Positions 1 to 14,197 of a stretch of 64,000 nucleotides of DNA are shown piece by piece. Source of the DNA: Cyprinodon diabolis (lineage: Eukaryota; Chordata; Actinopteri; Cyprinodontiformes; Cyprinodontidae). The notes below the pieces were generated by a model. It did no database searches. It was not told the DNA's origin and was given only the letters and a program-made list of their open reading frames with translations. Each line of letters starts with the position of its first letter. The stretch's first letter is position 1. Both the position numbers and the translations under genes were made by a program. The stretch spans positions 23,333,329 to 23,397,328 of the forward strand of contig CM060062.1 in assembly GCA_030533445.1 (NCBI GenBank), written 5' to 3'.

Positions 1-1559
1 TGTCATTGTCAAGCATGTTTAAACCTGGAAACAAAGACATAAATAAAAACAGTGCTCACCTGAGTGACCAGGTCCTTTCTCAGGCCCGTCCACTCCAGGC
101 AGCTCAGGGTTTTGGGGAGAGTACGTGACCTCGTAGGTTCCTGGCATTTTAATGTGCAGCAGCTGAGCCATCGCCATCATTACATGATTTAGCTTCTGAA
201 AATATAAAAAAAAAGTCACACGTTTCAATTTAATTAAATTAGTTGGAATAGATCTAATAAGACTAAATCTTTATTTGTTCAGATTTATTGTTACCTTGGC
301 TGCAGCAGAAGACATCGTCAAGGTAACAGACACCTCATTGCTTTTGGTCTTGTCCCAGTGGTTGGGCATGCAAACAGTCTTACCATCAGATGCCTCGAAT
401 GGTTTGTTTTCAGGGAATGCTGCAAAGTTAACGAGAACACAATTATAAAAAAAAAAAAAGCATGTAACAGAGAAGCGTACTCGAGCCCTCGTGAATAAAT
501 TCTGTTAATCTGAGGGCAGAATACCTGGAATGGCGGTGCGAGGTATGAGGGGTATGATGGGGGATATTGCCCTCTCCGTCTCCTCCTCCTTGGGCTCCAG
601 CAAGTGAGGAAAACGAGGATTTACGTCTCCTAGGTTACTCTCGGGTGATGATGCGGGGATGATGGTTTCTGGAGTATCTTCATCATCACTTTCCATCCTG
701 TCAGTAACATAAACTCCACTTCATCAGCTCTTCTTGTTCCGGCTGAAGTAGAGCTCACAGCTAATGAATAACCATACCTGATATCCTCGTTCTGATTATG
801 TGGTGGCGTGGGCAGGGCGGCAAGGATGTCTACACTCTTCACCTCCTGGGCTACAGAATCTGAGGATGATATTGTTGCACGTTTAGAATCCAGCATCATG
901 ACCACCTTGCTATGATGTGAACAAACTCTTACCCAATGGCTCTTCTGCTGCTTCGGAGTCCTTCTGGTTCTCAGGGAGCTCGTCGCCAGGAGTCACGCCA
1001 TTCAGCAGCTTGTGCTGCACCGATGGAGGTGGAGTGGGTGGTAGCGAGGAAGGGGGTGTTGGGGGATTGCTGAGGTTACTCTGTAGGCATACAGACAGTT
1101 AGCTTCAGGGCTTCCTTCTTCACTCTGTAATTGTCACCACATGAACATGCTGTGCAGCTCTCTTATACCTTAGTAAGTAGCTGAGAATAGTAGTCTGGGA
1201 TATTGTCCAGCACTGCATTTCCAAACGATCCTTTCAGCTGGTCTTTTCCATTGGCTGGACTACTTCCAAAGGGAGCAAAGAGATCCAAGCTGGCGCTGAT
1301 CGAGGGCTCCATCAATGGAAGCAAAGATAAACCCTGGAAATGAAAAGTCCACTTAGCTTTTCCATATTAGATTGAATTATTTAGGAAATACATTTAGAGA
1401 AAAGTTTACCTGTTTGAGTTGTTTTATTAGGGTCTCTGTGGTTTTGCCGACTTCCTCCTTTTTGTTCTTCTTCCGTGAGTTGGGCCCCCTGTCTCCAGGT
1501 GGCTTATTGATGCGCTTTGGCTTCTGTACAGGAGGCCTTTTAGTGATGGACTGCAAATC
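1..1559 (-). CDS. kmt2d: kmt2d exons 41-48: region before the C-terminal ePHD/FYR/SET, cut by window edge
   Basis: Exons 1410-1559, 1169-1333, 933-1080, 778-859, 525-697, 295-419 and 60-195, with a probable edge exon 1-24, encode residues 3814 to about 4147. Landmarks: [88 protein letters not shown] and [20 protein letters not shown]. All join in phase. The edge exon is inferred only from a TTTCCAG acceptor and phase; its few residues are not recognisably conserved. Confidence 0.88.
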
Positions 1560-4500
1560 CTGTGAAGTTCGACATTAGTTTATTTTTCTCCCTTTGAATT
1601 AAAAAATAAAACAAGTTGAAAAAAACTCAGTAATACCTCCATATTCCGTGGCGTCCCCTGGAGCTTCTGCTCCAGCATTGCCAGTTTGTCATTGATGTGA
1701 CCGTTGATCTCGTTGTGAATGCCTTCAGAGGGCCTCTGAGCATTAAGCTGAAGGTTCTTGGTTTTCAGCAGCTTCTGCAGCAGCTGCTGTCCGGTCTCAG
1801 ACCTCGGGCCTTGGCCCTCAAGATCTCTTGGCATGTTACCAGCATTAATAAAGCCTGTGTTGTTCCCGGACGTTACCGTTTCACCTGATGTTTCTCTCTT
1901 TATAGCTCCTGGATTCGCCTCTGAGGATCCGTCACACTGAACCTCCCTCGGTTCCTGTTTAATGTTTTGTATTGGGATCCGGCACTGCTCCCCTGGTTGC
2001 GTGCATGTTTCTGTAACTTGCTTCAACTCTTGCTGAACGTTCATGCATTTCTGAGGCCCATTAGGAGTCACCGGAGTTGTCTGTGTTGGTTCACTGCTCG
2101 ATGTCTGAGTCTCTACTTTCAATCCAGGACAATCAAGCGGACTCCTGGCTCCAGGTGACCTGAGCGGAGATGACTTGACTTGGCTGAAAGGGCTGCCTCT
2201 GCCCGCTCTGTTATCAACCACAGAAGGAGAAGAGGCATGGGAGGAGTAGGGCGAGCCTGGGTGGGCTGGGCTCATCCCAAAGGGACCTCTAGGAGAATAT
2301 GCATGCGATGGGGAGCCTGGGACTCTTCCTGCTGCAGCTGCCATTAATGCCTGCTGTTGGGTTTGATTGGGAGTGGGCGGGCGCAGGGGCTGATTGAAGA
2401 CATGCCGCTGTGGATCTCCAGGGGAGTTGACGAGGGGCTGGCGTGGAGAGTTTGGCCTCAGCATACGGTTCTGCTCCATCGGGGAACGTGGCATCTGTAA
2501 ATGTCCTCTCATCATATGCTGCTGTTGCTGCTGTATCATTTCTCCTGTTTGTGGCGGCTGCTGCTGACCAGGGATCATCATCCCTTGCTGCACCTGAGAG
2601 GCAACCGCAGGTTGCTGGCCAAACATGCCTGGTTGTTGCTGGTTGGCTAGGGCGCCTGCTTTGCCACCATAAGGCATCTGATGGCCTTCCATCCCCATCA
2701 GTTGCTGCCCAACCTGTGGCCCCTGGGCCCTCATTTGACCTTGCTGACCCTGGCCTACGGACATCCTCAACAGCTGCCCCTGATGGAGCTGCCTCTGCGC
2801 GATCATAGCATGAATGTGTTGGATCTGCTGATTTTGGGGTAGATTGCGGAGCTGAGGATTCTGGGCGATAATGGCTTGGATGTTGATGGGGGTGCGGATC
2901 TGTCCAGGTGGAACACCTGGCCTCTGTGCCATCATTCCTTGATGTTGGGCTCTCATCATGCCCATCATGGCTTGCTGCTTCTGCTGCTGGGCCATGAGGG
3001 CTTGCTGTTGTGGATTCAGAGCCCCTGCAGCGGGCTGAGCCTGGCCAGGATTGTTCTGACCCATCATTTGCTGCATGCTGGGTTCCTGTGATTTCTGCGG
3101 GGTGTTTTGAATGACCTGTTGCTGCTGTTGAAGAAACTCAACAGATTTGCCCTCCTCTTTAACAGGCATCAAACTGGGTTTATCAGCACTAAGTGCGCCT
3201 TGTCTCTGAAGACCCACTGGATGCTGCTGCTGGGCGACACTGGTCGGCTGATTTACAGTCCCAGGTTGTTGTTCGTGGACAGCCTGAGAATTCAAATGGT
3301 GATGCTGAGTTAAGTAAATCTGCTGCTGCTGCCGCCCCTGGTCCAAGGGATTATTAAGCTGTGAGCTATGATTAGGAGTAGAAGATCCACTCTGCTGTGG
3401 TGGAGTTCTGGATTCGGGGCTTAAGATTCCACTGTCTTTGACTCCTGCATTTTGGCTGTCAGTAGATCCCTGTGGCTGAGGTGTGTTACTTCCTGCTGAA
3501 GGCGAGGAGCCCATCTGCGGGGTGGACGGCTGAGAAAGCGCCCCCTGGTCTTGGCTGGGCTGATTGATCATTGGTGTCGCTTGCCTCATTTGTGCCATCT
3601 GCTGAGGAGATGCAAGCATAGGCTGGGCCACAATGGTTTGCTGCTGCTGGGTCATCTGAGCCGTAGGTCCCCGGAGACCAGGGTGACCGGGGGATCTGAC
3701 CACGCCCTGCTGGCCGATCATCAGTGGAGGCCTTGGCTGCTGTGATGCCTGATTCGCCATTAATCCAGGCTGAGCCGCCATCATGCCCTGAGGCTGGTTC
3801 ATAGGCTGACCCGTTACCAGGTTCTGCTGTGGTGGAGCTGCCAACTGACCTCCAACCATTCCTTGTGGGACTTGCACCATGTTCTGTTGATTAGCCTGAG
3901 TGGCCATTATTCCCTGTTGACCTCCTGCTTGATGCTGGGCCATACGCTGACCTCCCATCAGGCCTTGCTGTGACTGAGGGATCAAAGCGGGCTGTTGATT
4001 TGCGTGCGGCATCGGCTGCTGACACATCATGGCTTGCTGTTGCTGCTGGAGCTTTGCCATCTGCATTCTGTGCTGAAGCTGCCTTTCTTGAATAAGCCTG
4101 GGGTCTGCGCTTTGGACTGGGGGGCCCTGGGGGAAAAATCCAGCTGGGGCACCAGAAGGACCCGGAACCCTTGGACCAGGTGGAAGCTGCTGCTGCTGCT
4201 GCCCCATAAAGGGCTGCCCTTGGGGCATCCGTAGGGGCATCATGCCAGGGCGCTGTCCCATTACTGTTGCCCCCTGCTGGCCAATCATCATCTGCCCAGG
4301 GATCTTTGGAAACATGGTGCCCCCTTGTGTGGGATGGCCTGGGTTAAGAAGACCCGAGCCCTGCTGCTGATGTTGCTGCTGTTTGCTTCTGTACTCAGCA
4401 ATAAGGTTGGTGTGCTCCTTCTGCTGCTTGCGTACCTAAAACAGAATATTTATGACATATTTATACACACTCCAACAGTCTAGATCAGGAGTGTTAAACT

Positions 4501-7500
4501 GGTTCCAGAGAGGGCCATGTGGCTGCAGGTTTTCTTTCCAACCAAGCAATAGCACACCAGACTTCATTCATCTCATCAAGGGAGTGCAATCTGAACATGA
4601 TGACTTGATGGGATGAATAGAGTCTGGTGTGCTATTGCTTGGTTGGAAAGAAAACCTGCAGCCACACGGCCCTTTCTGGAACCAGTTTGACACCTGTGGT
4701 CTAGATGTCTGATGTGAAATCTAAGGGTTTAATAATTCTGCAAACCTGGTCTAACTGCTTCTGGATTTTGCTTTGCTCTTCAGTGACCAGCTTCAGTTTC
4801 TCAGCATCAGCCTCTGCAAACTCCCTGCCGGCTTTCTTCGCCGTGCGTTGCTTAGCGCAAAGGGCTTTGCGGGACTTTCGATGAACTCCGATCTGTTCCT
4901 CTAAAATCTTCAGCTGCATCTGGAGAAGTTGCTGGGTATGTAGAAGCCACTCTTCATACTGGTGCTGCTCTGCATCATCTGTTAGATACAAGGAAATGGC
5001 AATTCATCCTCAAGATAACTTCAAAATTCATAAAAACACATTTCTACGGGGAAACATACTAATGATTCCTTGCACAAATTGTGGAGGATTAGGTCTTGAT
5101 TGAGCAGGATTTGCTTCTCCTTCCTGAGAAGAAAAAAAATCATTAATAAGGATCTGGATGCAGGTGAATTAAGTTTAAATATACATCTCTGGAAAAACAC
5201 GTACCTTGGGTGGTCCAGGTGCAACCTGAGCCGGATCTGCGCCAGGTACCGAGACCAACCGCTGGGCAAGCAGAGAAACCTGTTGCCTAAAATAAAATTA
5301 AAAAAATAAGGTTGACCGGCTGTGTACATCACTGCTACCTCTGACCACAGGTGTCTTCAGAAAATAATGGACATATTTAAAATAAAATCACTGAGAGGTA
5401 TTTTAGTGTCACTCAGCAATCACTTCCAATGGATGGTTCCAGATCCTCAGCATACAACAACAAAAGCATTTTAAAATCAGACTCAGAAGGAAAAGTGATG
5501 AAGAACTGTTAATCAAAAAAAAAAAATCCACTAAAGTTGGAGCAGCTTCCATGTATTAAGTAACACTTCATAAAAACGTTTATTTAACAGAAGTACCTGT
5601 TGATCCCAGGAGGAGCAACCATTGTCGGATCTTGTGCCAACACTCTTTTAATCCCCTTCAGAGCCACCATCTTTGCTTTGGCAATAGGATCAATGATGTC
5701 ATCAGGAGCAAATTTATCCAAATCTGCAACGACAGATTTCATGATCAACAAAAACACAAGGATCCACAAAGCGCCATCAATAACCTGCCATCTGCTTACC
5801 TTTATCTGGGAAGAAATTGTTAGCCATCGGTGATTGTTTAACAACCGGCTGTGGTTGATGAGCGAGGCCCGGGTGGATCCCCGGCTGCCCTGCCCTCATC
5901 AGGGCTTGCTGCTGAGCCATTGCCATGTGAGGCTGAGGCACCATGCCTGGTCCCATCATCCTCTGCTGTTGCTGCATCATATGTGGAGCCCGTGGCACCA
6001 TCCCCGACTGTCCCATCATGCCCTGGACCGGAGGACGTGGCTGATGTTGCAGAATCAGCTGGTCGGGTCCCTGGGGGTTAGGATGTTGACTGGGGAGACC
6101 AGGGAAATGAGGAGGGATGCCTCCCTGTTGAAGGGAACTCAACTGCTGCTGTTTCTGTTGCTCCTTCTTTTCATGCTCCAGGAGATCCTGTATGAGAAGA
6201 GGCAATTCGCCTTCTAAACGGCTCTCTACTTTTGCCAAATCTACCGCAGGTGAGTCCTGGCCCCCTACGTCAGGAAGCCCCAGTGGGTCATCACCCATGT
6301 CTCCATGTGGGGCGCCTGGAGAGAAAGGATCTCCCTGGCCAGACAGGGAGAACTGAAGTCTGCTGATCTGTAGGGAACTGAGTTGGTTTTCTTTTTGCTC
6401 CACCTTGACGGTTGATGTGCCCCCCCCTAAAAGCATCGACACAGCCTCTCTCATTTCATCTTTGACCACGGATTGTCCCGACTGCAGCTGAGGGGTCAGA
6501 ACTTTGTCCTCTGCTTTGACTTTGGAGGGATCGGCATTTTCTGCAGCAACTGGAAGTGAGGGAGCAGAATCCTTCTGAGAAACCGTCGCCGAAGACTTCT
6601 GTCCCGACTCATCTTTATTTTCAACTTTACAGTGAGCAGATCCAGCACCAGATGGAGTCTCGCTTTCTGCTTCTACTAGCCGCAGTTGGTCTGAGAAGAC
6701 GTCTTTGGGATCACCCTGGTCCAGTTCAGGGTCGGTGTAAGCCAGGAGGTCAAACTCATCCCCGTTTAACAAGTCGTCCAGATGTGGATCGTTGGTCTCC
6801 AGGTTGTCCAGGTTACCCAAGTCGTCGTCTCCTTTATCTGGATCTAAGTCAAGAGCCAGATCGTTTTCATCATCCACACCACCATCCCCAGAAGCATCGC
6901 CTAGACCCTCCAGGTCAGGCTCTGGCAGTTCCTCACAGGTCCCGACACCTGCTGCCTGGGGCTCCGTCACCAATCTTTGATGAGCAGCTCGATGCTGCTC
7001 AGCATTTTGTACATTCGGGTTGGAAGGTGCTTGAGGCTGTAAGCTGGGCTGTTGGGACACTGGTCCAGCAGACTGTGTGGGCATTAAACCCGGTACTGCC
7101 ATGCCCTGCGGGAGCCCCAGCTGTGAGGTGCCACCTCCCTCTGGTTGAATACCTCCAGGTTGAGCTATGGGATGCTGCTGGAAGTAGGATCCAGCCATAA
7201 CTGGCTGTTGAACAAAGAGACGTGGTCTCGGCTGTGGTCCTCTAGGCATAAACGGTGACCGTAGGGTCGCCCTTTGAGAGTTGTGCCTTAGTTCAATGAA
7301 CTGGGGTGGGGGTCCTTGGCCCATCGCTTGCATGTTTTTCCCTCCATGTCCTGTCATCATGGTGTGGGGACTTTCCACGCCTTGCATGTTAACACCAGGG
7401 TTAAGGTTCTGTCTAATGCCCATCGCTTCAAGGCCTGGCTGAGGTAATCTTCTCTGACCTGGACCTTGAGGTTGCCACTGAGGAGGGAACGGTGGACGGC

Positions 7501-10500
7501 CAAACATACCATGAGGTCTGATGGGCCCTGGGAGCCTGATAGAAAAACAACAACAACTCAGTTTAGGTAAAATTAAAAAAAAAAGTTATAAAAAGATCTG
7601 AAACAGTGAAATGTGGGACTGAAAATAATCAGCTAATTGACAGTTTCTTTATGAATATGGATAAGGGGCTGATTGCTGTTTTGCCTTTTTAGATGAGAGA
7701 CAAAATTAAGAGCAAATAAAAAATAAGAAAAAAAAACAAGTAATTGTTTTTAAAAATTCTCATCTATACAATAAAAATATAAAAAGCAGCACTTTGTGTA
7801 ACAGGAATGTTTGTTTCAATTAATTTAATATTAACATTCACAGCTCTCTTCAGCCCACCTGTCAGGTCAATACTTCAACTTCTCACAAATGTATACTCAA
7901 TACCACTAACATTGCAGAGTACTCTACTTTCTAACAGTGCTTGCCTTATTCCACTTGTATCCATAACAGTAGCTGTCCCTGTAGGCGGTGGGCGAATAAG
8001 CTTATCTTCCATGCCTCCTCCGACCACAGGCATCTTCCCAGCCACAGAACCCTGAGCTTCAGTGGGAGCAGCAGCAGCAACACGGTCCTAAACAAAGCAG
8101 CAGTTAAATCAACCCAACATGTTCTTCTTTTATTAATTTGTACCATCAATTTTAACTTTTTAATAGGTCAACGTTTCATAACACTTTTTTCTAAAAACGA
8201 AAGAAATCAGTTCACGTTTCTATCCCAGCATTTAACATAGTAACCGTCTGATAGTATTCAGCCTCACTGCTGCAGGTGTACCTGTGGATAAGGGGGCGGG
8301 GCTCTGAGGGTCTTGTCCTGTTGAAAAGCTCCCATTTCCCCCGCAGACCAGCCTGGGGATGCGTTTCCAGCAGCAGCTGCAGCAGCGGCGGCCTCTTTCT
8401 CTTGTTTGATTGTATTCTTCTGCCTCTGCTGCCTCATGATGAAGTCCCTTAGTTTTTGTCGCTGTTAAAGCAAAGTAAAAAGGAGACCAGCAGCAATGGT
8501 TAACAATAGAACAAAAGAAGTGCAACGTCTGAGCTTAAGGTCATCTAGATACCTGTTTGAATTTCTCCAGTTCAGATGGGCTAAGACCAACTAGTGAAGC
8601 TTCCTGTGCTGCGGAGATGTCGGGCATTTCTTGTGTGCTTTGTGCAGCCGGTGGATGAGGGAGCTCAGAAGACAGCTCTTGGGATTCAGAAGGAGGAGGC
8701 ACCCTGGGACCCTGGTTGTCTGCCCCTTGACCTGCTACCACCTGACCCTGGTAAGATCCAGTGCTCGGACTGCGGCTAAAGGGGGGTTTACCACAGAGGG
8801 GATCCACTGCAGAACCACTGTTAGTGGGGCCTGGAGGGGTTTGGCTGGGATGGGGGGACGTTTTATAATTTCCAGTTCCATCTGAGGAATGAGAGGGAGG
8901 GCGAGGAGGTTTGTGGATAGCAGCAAAGGGGTCTCTGGACTGAGGTCGTGAAGGTGGCCTGGAAGAAGGATCAGGGGACTGGAAACGAGGAGTCGCTGGA
9001 GACTGGGCAGCGTAAGGATCGGAGGACATGCCGCCTGGAGTGTGGGGAGACTGGGCGCTACCCTGGGACTGGGGACTAGAGGGAACTCTGTGACCCTGCT
9101 CCTGCTGTGCAACAGCATGTCTCTGAGGTCCACAGTTGTCACCTAACTGTGGTCTGGGAGGAATCTGTGGGTGAGAATGAGGATCAGAGAAACTGTGGGA
9201 GGGAGACTGGCGGTAGCTCTCAGACGGGTGGTTGGGGGAAGCTCCAGGATGAGGTGGCCCGCTCTCTCCCTGATGCATTCGAGGTGTCATTGGTGCCTTG
9301 AATAAACCATCCCCAGCCTCCAGCATTCCAGATGGAGACCCAGAGGAAAGCTCCAGTCTCCCTGCAGAGGGACGTGGAGAAGGTGCACTGATGTCAGCCC
9401 TGTGCTGTCCTGTATTCACAGGTGAGGAAGCCACAGGAGACGGTGATGAGGATGAACCAAAATCTGGCCGTCCCATCCCTTGCTGGGCTCTGAAAGGATC
9501 CCCATGCTGAGAATTGTGGAGTGGGGAGAAACACAGTGAATCTCCGAGGCCAGGACCTCTGGAATGGGGACTTCCAGAAGGCCCCAAGGCCTCCTGAGGT
9601 CCCTGGTGTGAATGTAGAGGATGACCCTGTTGTTGCTGTTGTTGCTGCTGCTGCTGTAGCAGCTGCGATCTGAAGTAAGGGTCAACGTGTTGAGCCCGTC
9701 TAGGGGTTCCAGGAGTTCCTGGTTGCATGTCAAAAAGGCTGAGGCTGTCTGGCCGTCCCTGAGGAGGACCCTGTGGGCCGGAAGTGGGGTAACCTGAGGA
9801 AGAGGCCTGTAAAGGGCTGGTCACGCTGTGAGCAAAGGGTGTGCTTGTATGCGAGTGAGGAAGGGGTGACTGAGAAGGAAGTTTGGACAGAGGATCAGTC
9901 CGGCTCTCGGCTGATAGCGGGGTTTTCAGTGCGCTGTCCAAGAAAAATACAGAGGATGAACCCGAGTCAGGAGGAAAAGAAAAGGGGCTGTCTGCAGAGC
10001 TTGGATGGGAAGAAACGGATGCTGAGCCTGAGGGGGGAGGGATCTGGAGGTGGAGAGTTGGTCGCTCGCTTTTAGGATGCACCGCCTCAGTCTTGACAGG
10101 CCGACACACCTGACTCTCTGCCTGCTATAAGACAAAAAGAGGAAACGGCACCAACACAAGGTTAAAGAACGCATACACACCTCATCTTCATAAAAAGGGA
10201 TAAAAGAGATGTTCCTCACCTTCTGTGCCTTGTTAATCCTCTGAGCTGCTCGGTTGTCTTTGGCCTTTTGCTACAATAGGATACAAGTACTCCAGTCATT
10301 TCTACAAATAGACTAAAACAGTAATAATCACATTCATTCTTAGTGTGTAGCGAGAAAAAAACGCTAAAAAGGATTTTCCTCCACTATCCTGACTTCATAA
10401 TTCAATAGGTGCAAAATACCATCAATATATCATCATATATTTGAAAGGATTGTTTGCTATGAGCTCTATTAACATGTTAATATATTTAGCCAGTTGGACA

Positions 10501-13500
10501 GGGGTCCCAACAACAGATGATCACAAACAACTCCTAAAATGCTTAAGGTGACTCAGATGTGAACAAGAGCATCGTAACCAATACTGCAAAATTATCTAAT
10601 AACATATCTAATAATAATTAATCTTTGAGACCAATATCTCACAGCTGACAGAGAGGAAATCTATGATTGGGAGAAAAAGAAAACTGGTCCCTTCCTACAT
10701 TAAACGGAAACGTACGGCCATCAGGATGTTCTGATAATTATAACCAGCATGTGCTTTTTCATGTCCCATTCTGAATGAGGAGCTAAATAAAAAGTCACTG
10801 TTTTATTCTAGACGTAAAACATTTAGCATTATTTTCTATTCATCATTAAACCAAGGACCAGTGTCCTTAAAAAATAAATCTCTTTTTACAGGTTTGTACC
10901 CATCAGCACAAATAAGCCAATAGATAAAGTCAATAGATAATTTTTTTCTAATAAATTCAGCCCACTTTACACCACAGTGAACTTACCAAGTATGGAACCT
11001 TGTCAGCAGCAGACACCTTCCTCCAGATCTTCATAATCTGCTTACAGCGACTTGCCCAGTCTGAAAAAACACAAAACATTTAGCAGCTGCATCACAAAAA
11101 GGAACAAAGTCTCACTTTGAGATGGGGAGGTAAAAAGAAGGCCTAACTGAAGCATTTCTCCCTTTCTAACCTGGGTAGTCCTGTTTAAGCGAAGGGAAAT
11201 TGGTGTTGGCATAAAGAACTGGTGAAATGGTTGAGTTCTCTCCCAGCTCCTCGTCTTTCTCCCAGCGCTGGAGGCTGCGCTGGTTGTAGGACAGCCCGTC
11301 ACCTTCTGCTTCTGTGGGAGTGGGTGGGGAGGACGGTGTCACAGGTGTGGAGGGTGTGGCCCACGGGCTCTCCTCACCCCCTTCTGGACTGAACAGTCCT
11401 CTCTCTCTGCAATTGACAAAGAAAAATCAAATTAAGAAACAAATGGGTCAACAGGATGACATTTAATGAGTTAAATACACATAAATAAACTTTTGATAAA
11501 TTGCTGTTAATGAATAATAGACAAATTAGTGTTGGTCATACCTCATGTCAAAGAAGGGAGACTGAGAGAGGCCAGGAAAAGCTTCCATCATTTCAGCAGA
11601 GGGAAGGGGCCCTTCAAGAGAAACCGCCTTTTAATCCTAAATCACTAACTTAGACATTACATTAAAGAAATAACAGCTATAATGTTGACAAAAACCCCCA
11701 ACAATAACATCCCAGTTTTTCAAGCAGTCATCGGTTTAAGAACAGAAATAAAGCAGCGCTTTTATGAGGTTGGTTTTATCACTCTTTTGTTCTTAAAATC
11801 AGAAATGAATACAGAGTTTTGCCCCTGATCAAACAGTTAAGGAAACACACCAAGCCCCATTATTATGCTGGTTTTGAATGCACTTAAAAATTTAACACAT
11901 TTTTCTCAAATCTGTACAGAATATTTTCCCAGTTTGTCAATGTCTGATAACCTTCTTCTGCTTACTTTCTAATATTTTTGATTTTCTAATAGTTTATGAT
12001 TTACGTCATGCCTAAACCAGATCTATCGGATCTAAAGCTGATATAAGAAGTAAAATAAGGCCCCTTTGTTTTGTTAACATTAATACTTAACTTGCAGTTC
12101 TTTGATTTATTAGCTTTACAAATTGACTGTTACTCGTATTTTTTTGTCTCTCAGATAAATGTGGTGACATCCTTAAGCATAAACCAAACATTTTTACAAC
12201 CAAACCTTTCAGTGCAGTGCAGGAACCCTGGTGAGTTTCTGCTCTAATCTATGGGCGGCCATTTTACCCACCTGAGGGAAGAGCTCTCTGTGCTACAGCA
12301 CCACGATTAGGTTCTCCCTTAGCACCCTCTAAGATGGGCTTCATCCCTCCTAAAGAGGAACCGTCTGACACTCCCAGAACCTTCCTGAAGAACTGTTCAG
12401 AGTCCTGATTCTCCACTCCTTGTGGAAGACCTGTCAACCAAAGAAAAAGGCACAAAAAACATTAGGTTTTCAACATTAAAACCTTTCATTTTGTGTAGTA
12501 TATAAATATATAAGCTTCTCTAATGTATTCTGGGACACATTGTACTTTACTTACCAATGTAAAATTAAATATCAGGGAAGGTTGTATTTCATCCCTACTG
12601 GCCGCCAGAGCACGGTGCAGAAAACACTGAATGTTGGGCATGCGCAGTTCGAGTAATTATACCAACACATGTAACGCCAGATGACCACTAAGAAGCTACA
12701 TAGCCTGATGTGTGACGCCCCTGACTCTTACTGACTGGAGTCGTGGCTTTCTTTAATTGGTGACGGCTGCGCTTTTCGCCCCTTCTCCCAATATCAACCC
12801 ATCTTTTGAAAACTTTTTCATTGGTCTGCTCTGTTGTAATTGGTGACGGCAGCGGGTTTTTTTTCCTAATCCCAACTTGAATTACCGAAGTTTGGATACA
12901 GCTAATGTTGTTAGCCTTTTTGGTTTATTGGTTTTTATACCTGGCGGTTTTCATCCCCTCTACCAGTATCAGCCTCCTTCTGCTTGCAACCTCTTTCACT
13001 GCTCTGCTCTAATTGTTGACGGCTGCGTTCGCGCCCCCGCTCCCGATTTTAGCCCATTTTTTGTTTGTTAATTAGGCCTTGTCAACCTTTTACATGGATG
13101 GCTGCCGTGCAGGCAGAGAATGGCCACGACCTGTGCCCTACCTGCCTTGGACGTTAGAACCTTACCCCTGCATGAACTTTAGTTTTAGGCCCCATTGCAG
13201 TGAGGGTGGCTCAGTTGGCCCAGTCATGCCCCCAGGAGGGCTCAAATCTTCTCATCCACTGGGTCAGGTCCTTTTACAAGGTTCTGCTGGGCCCTCTCAG
13301 TGAGGTATGCACTCAGGATTCCTTGTGACATCGTTGACTTTAGTCATTCAGTGCTTTCAGCACCGTCCTCTGGCGGTCAAAAGGGATTAAATAGAACGAA
13401 AGTTACATATGCAACTATGGTTCTTTGGATCTCAGATGTCTGCCAGAGTTTCTCTGTCACTCAGAATCCTTGCTTTTGCGAGAAGATTCTGTAGGAACAG

Positions 13501-14131
13501 AGGCCAAGAATGACACCAGGCTATGTAGCTTCTGAGTGGTCATCCGGTGTCACAGGTTTGACTCTGTTGGTACAATTACTCGAACTGCGCATGTCCAAAG
13601 GGAACATTCAGTGCTTACAGCACCGCCCTCTGGCAGTCATCCGGGATTCATAGTACCCTAGTTACATACAAAATTTCCGTTTTAAGTCCTTATTCATTAA
13701 CAGGGAACTTTTGAATGGAGATTCATGAAGAAAGCTTTCTAAGCATTTACTTAGACTGTAATAAATTAAAATTACTAGACCTGTTTAGTGTCATCTGTGA
13801 CAAATTGGTAAAGTAACCTTTTAATTCTGTGTGCTTAATGCTCCTTTGTTTCTTAAAAATCTCTAAATGTTACTTCCTCTGACAGTACACTTTCAGACTG
13901 CCAAAACTAAACTCAGCAAAAATCAGTGATTGGAAGAGTGACCGGGGTCGACACTCCTCTGGTCAATTAAAAAGCGAGTTAACAAAAAGAACCGGCATTG
14001 GAGAAATTCTTTAACCTTTGGTGGAGTCTAGCCATGGGTCGGTTAGAGATTTACAGCTGTAAAACTCTATGAACAAGTCATTGTTCTAAACCTGCAGAAG
14101 TTTTATTGTTCCTGTTGTGTGTGTGTGTGTG

Positions 14132-14197
<66 letters not shown>

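Noticed and set aside
1580..1636. Extension of kmt2d exon 40 to the in-frame stop near 1580
   Set aside because: A GT donor at 1635-1636 joins in phase to exon 41, which continues the conserved protein; the extension is intron.
2443..2808. 121-codon plus-strand frame rich in Ala/Ser
   Set aside because: Shadow of the Gln/Met-rich exon 40; CAG/CTG-rich DNA keeps several frames open.
6556..7200. 214-codon open frame on the plus strand
   Set aside because: It is the exact antisense of kmt2d exon 35, with skewed Arg/Pro/His composition and no family resemblance.
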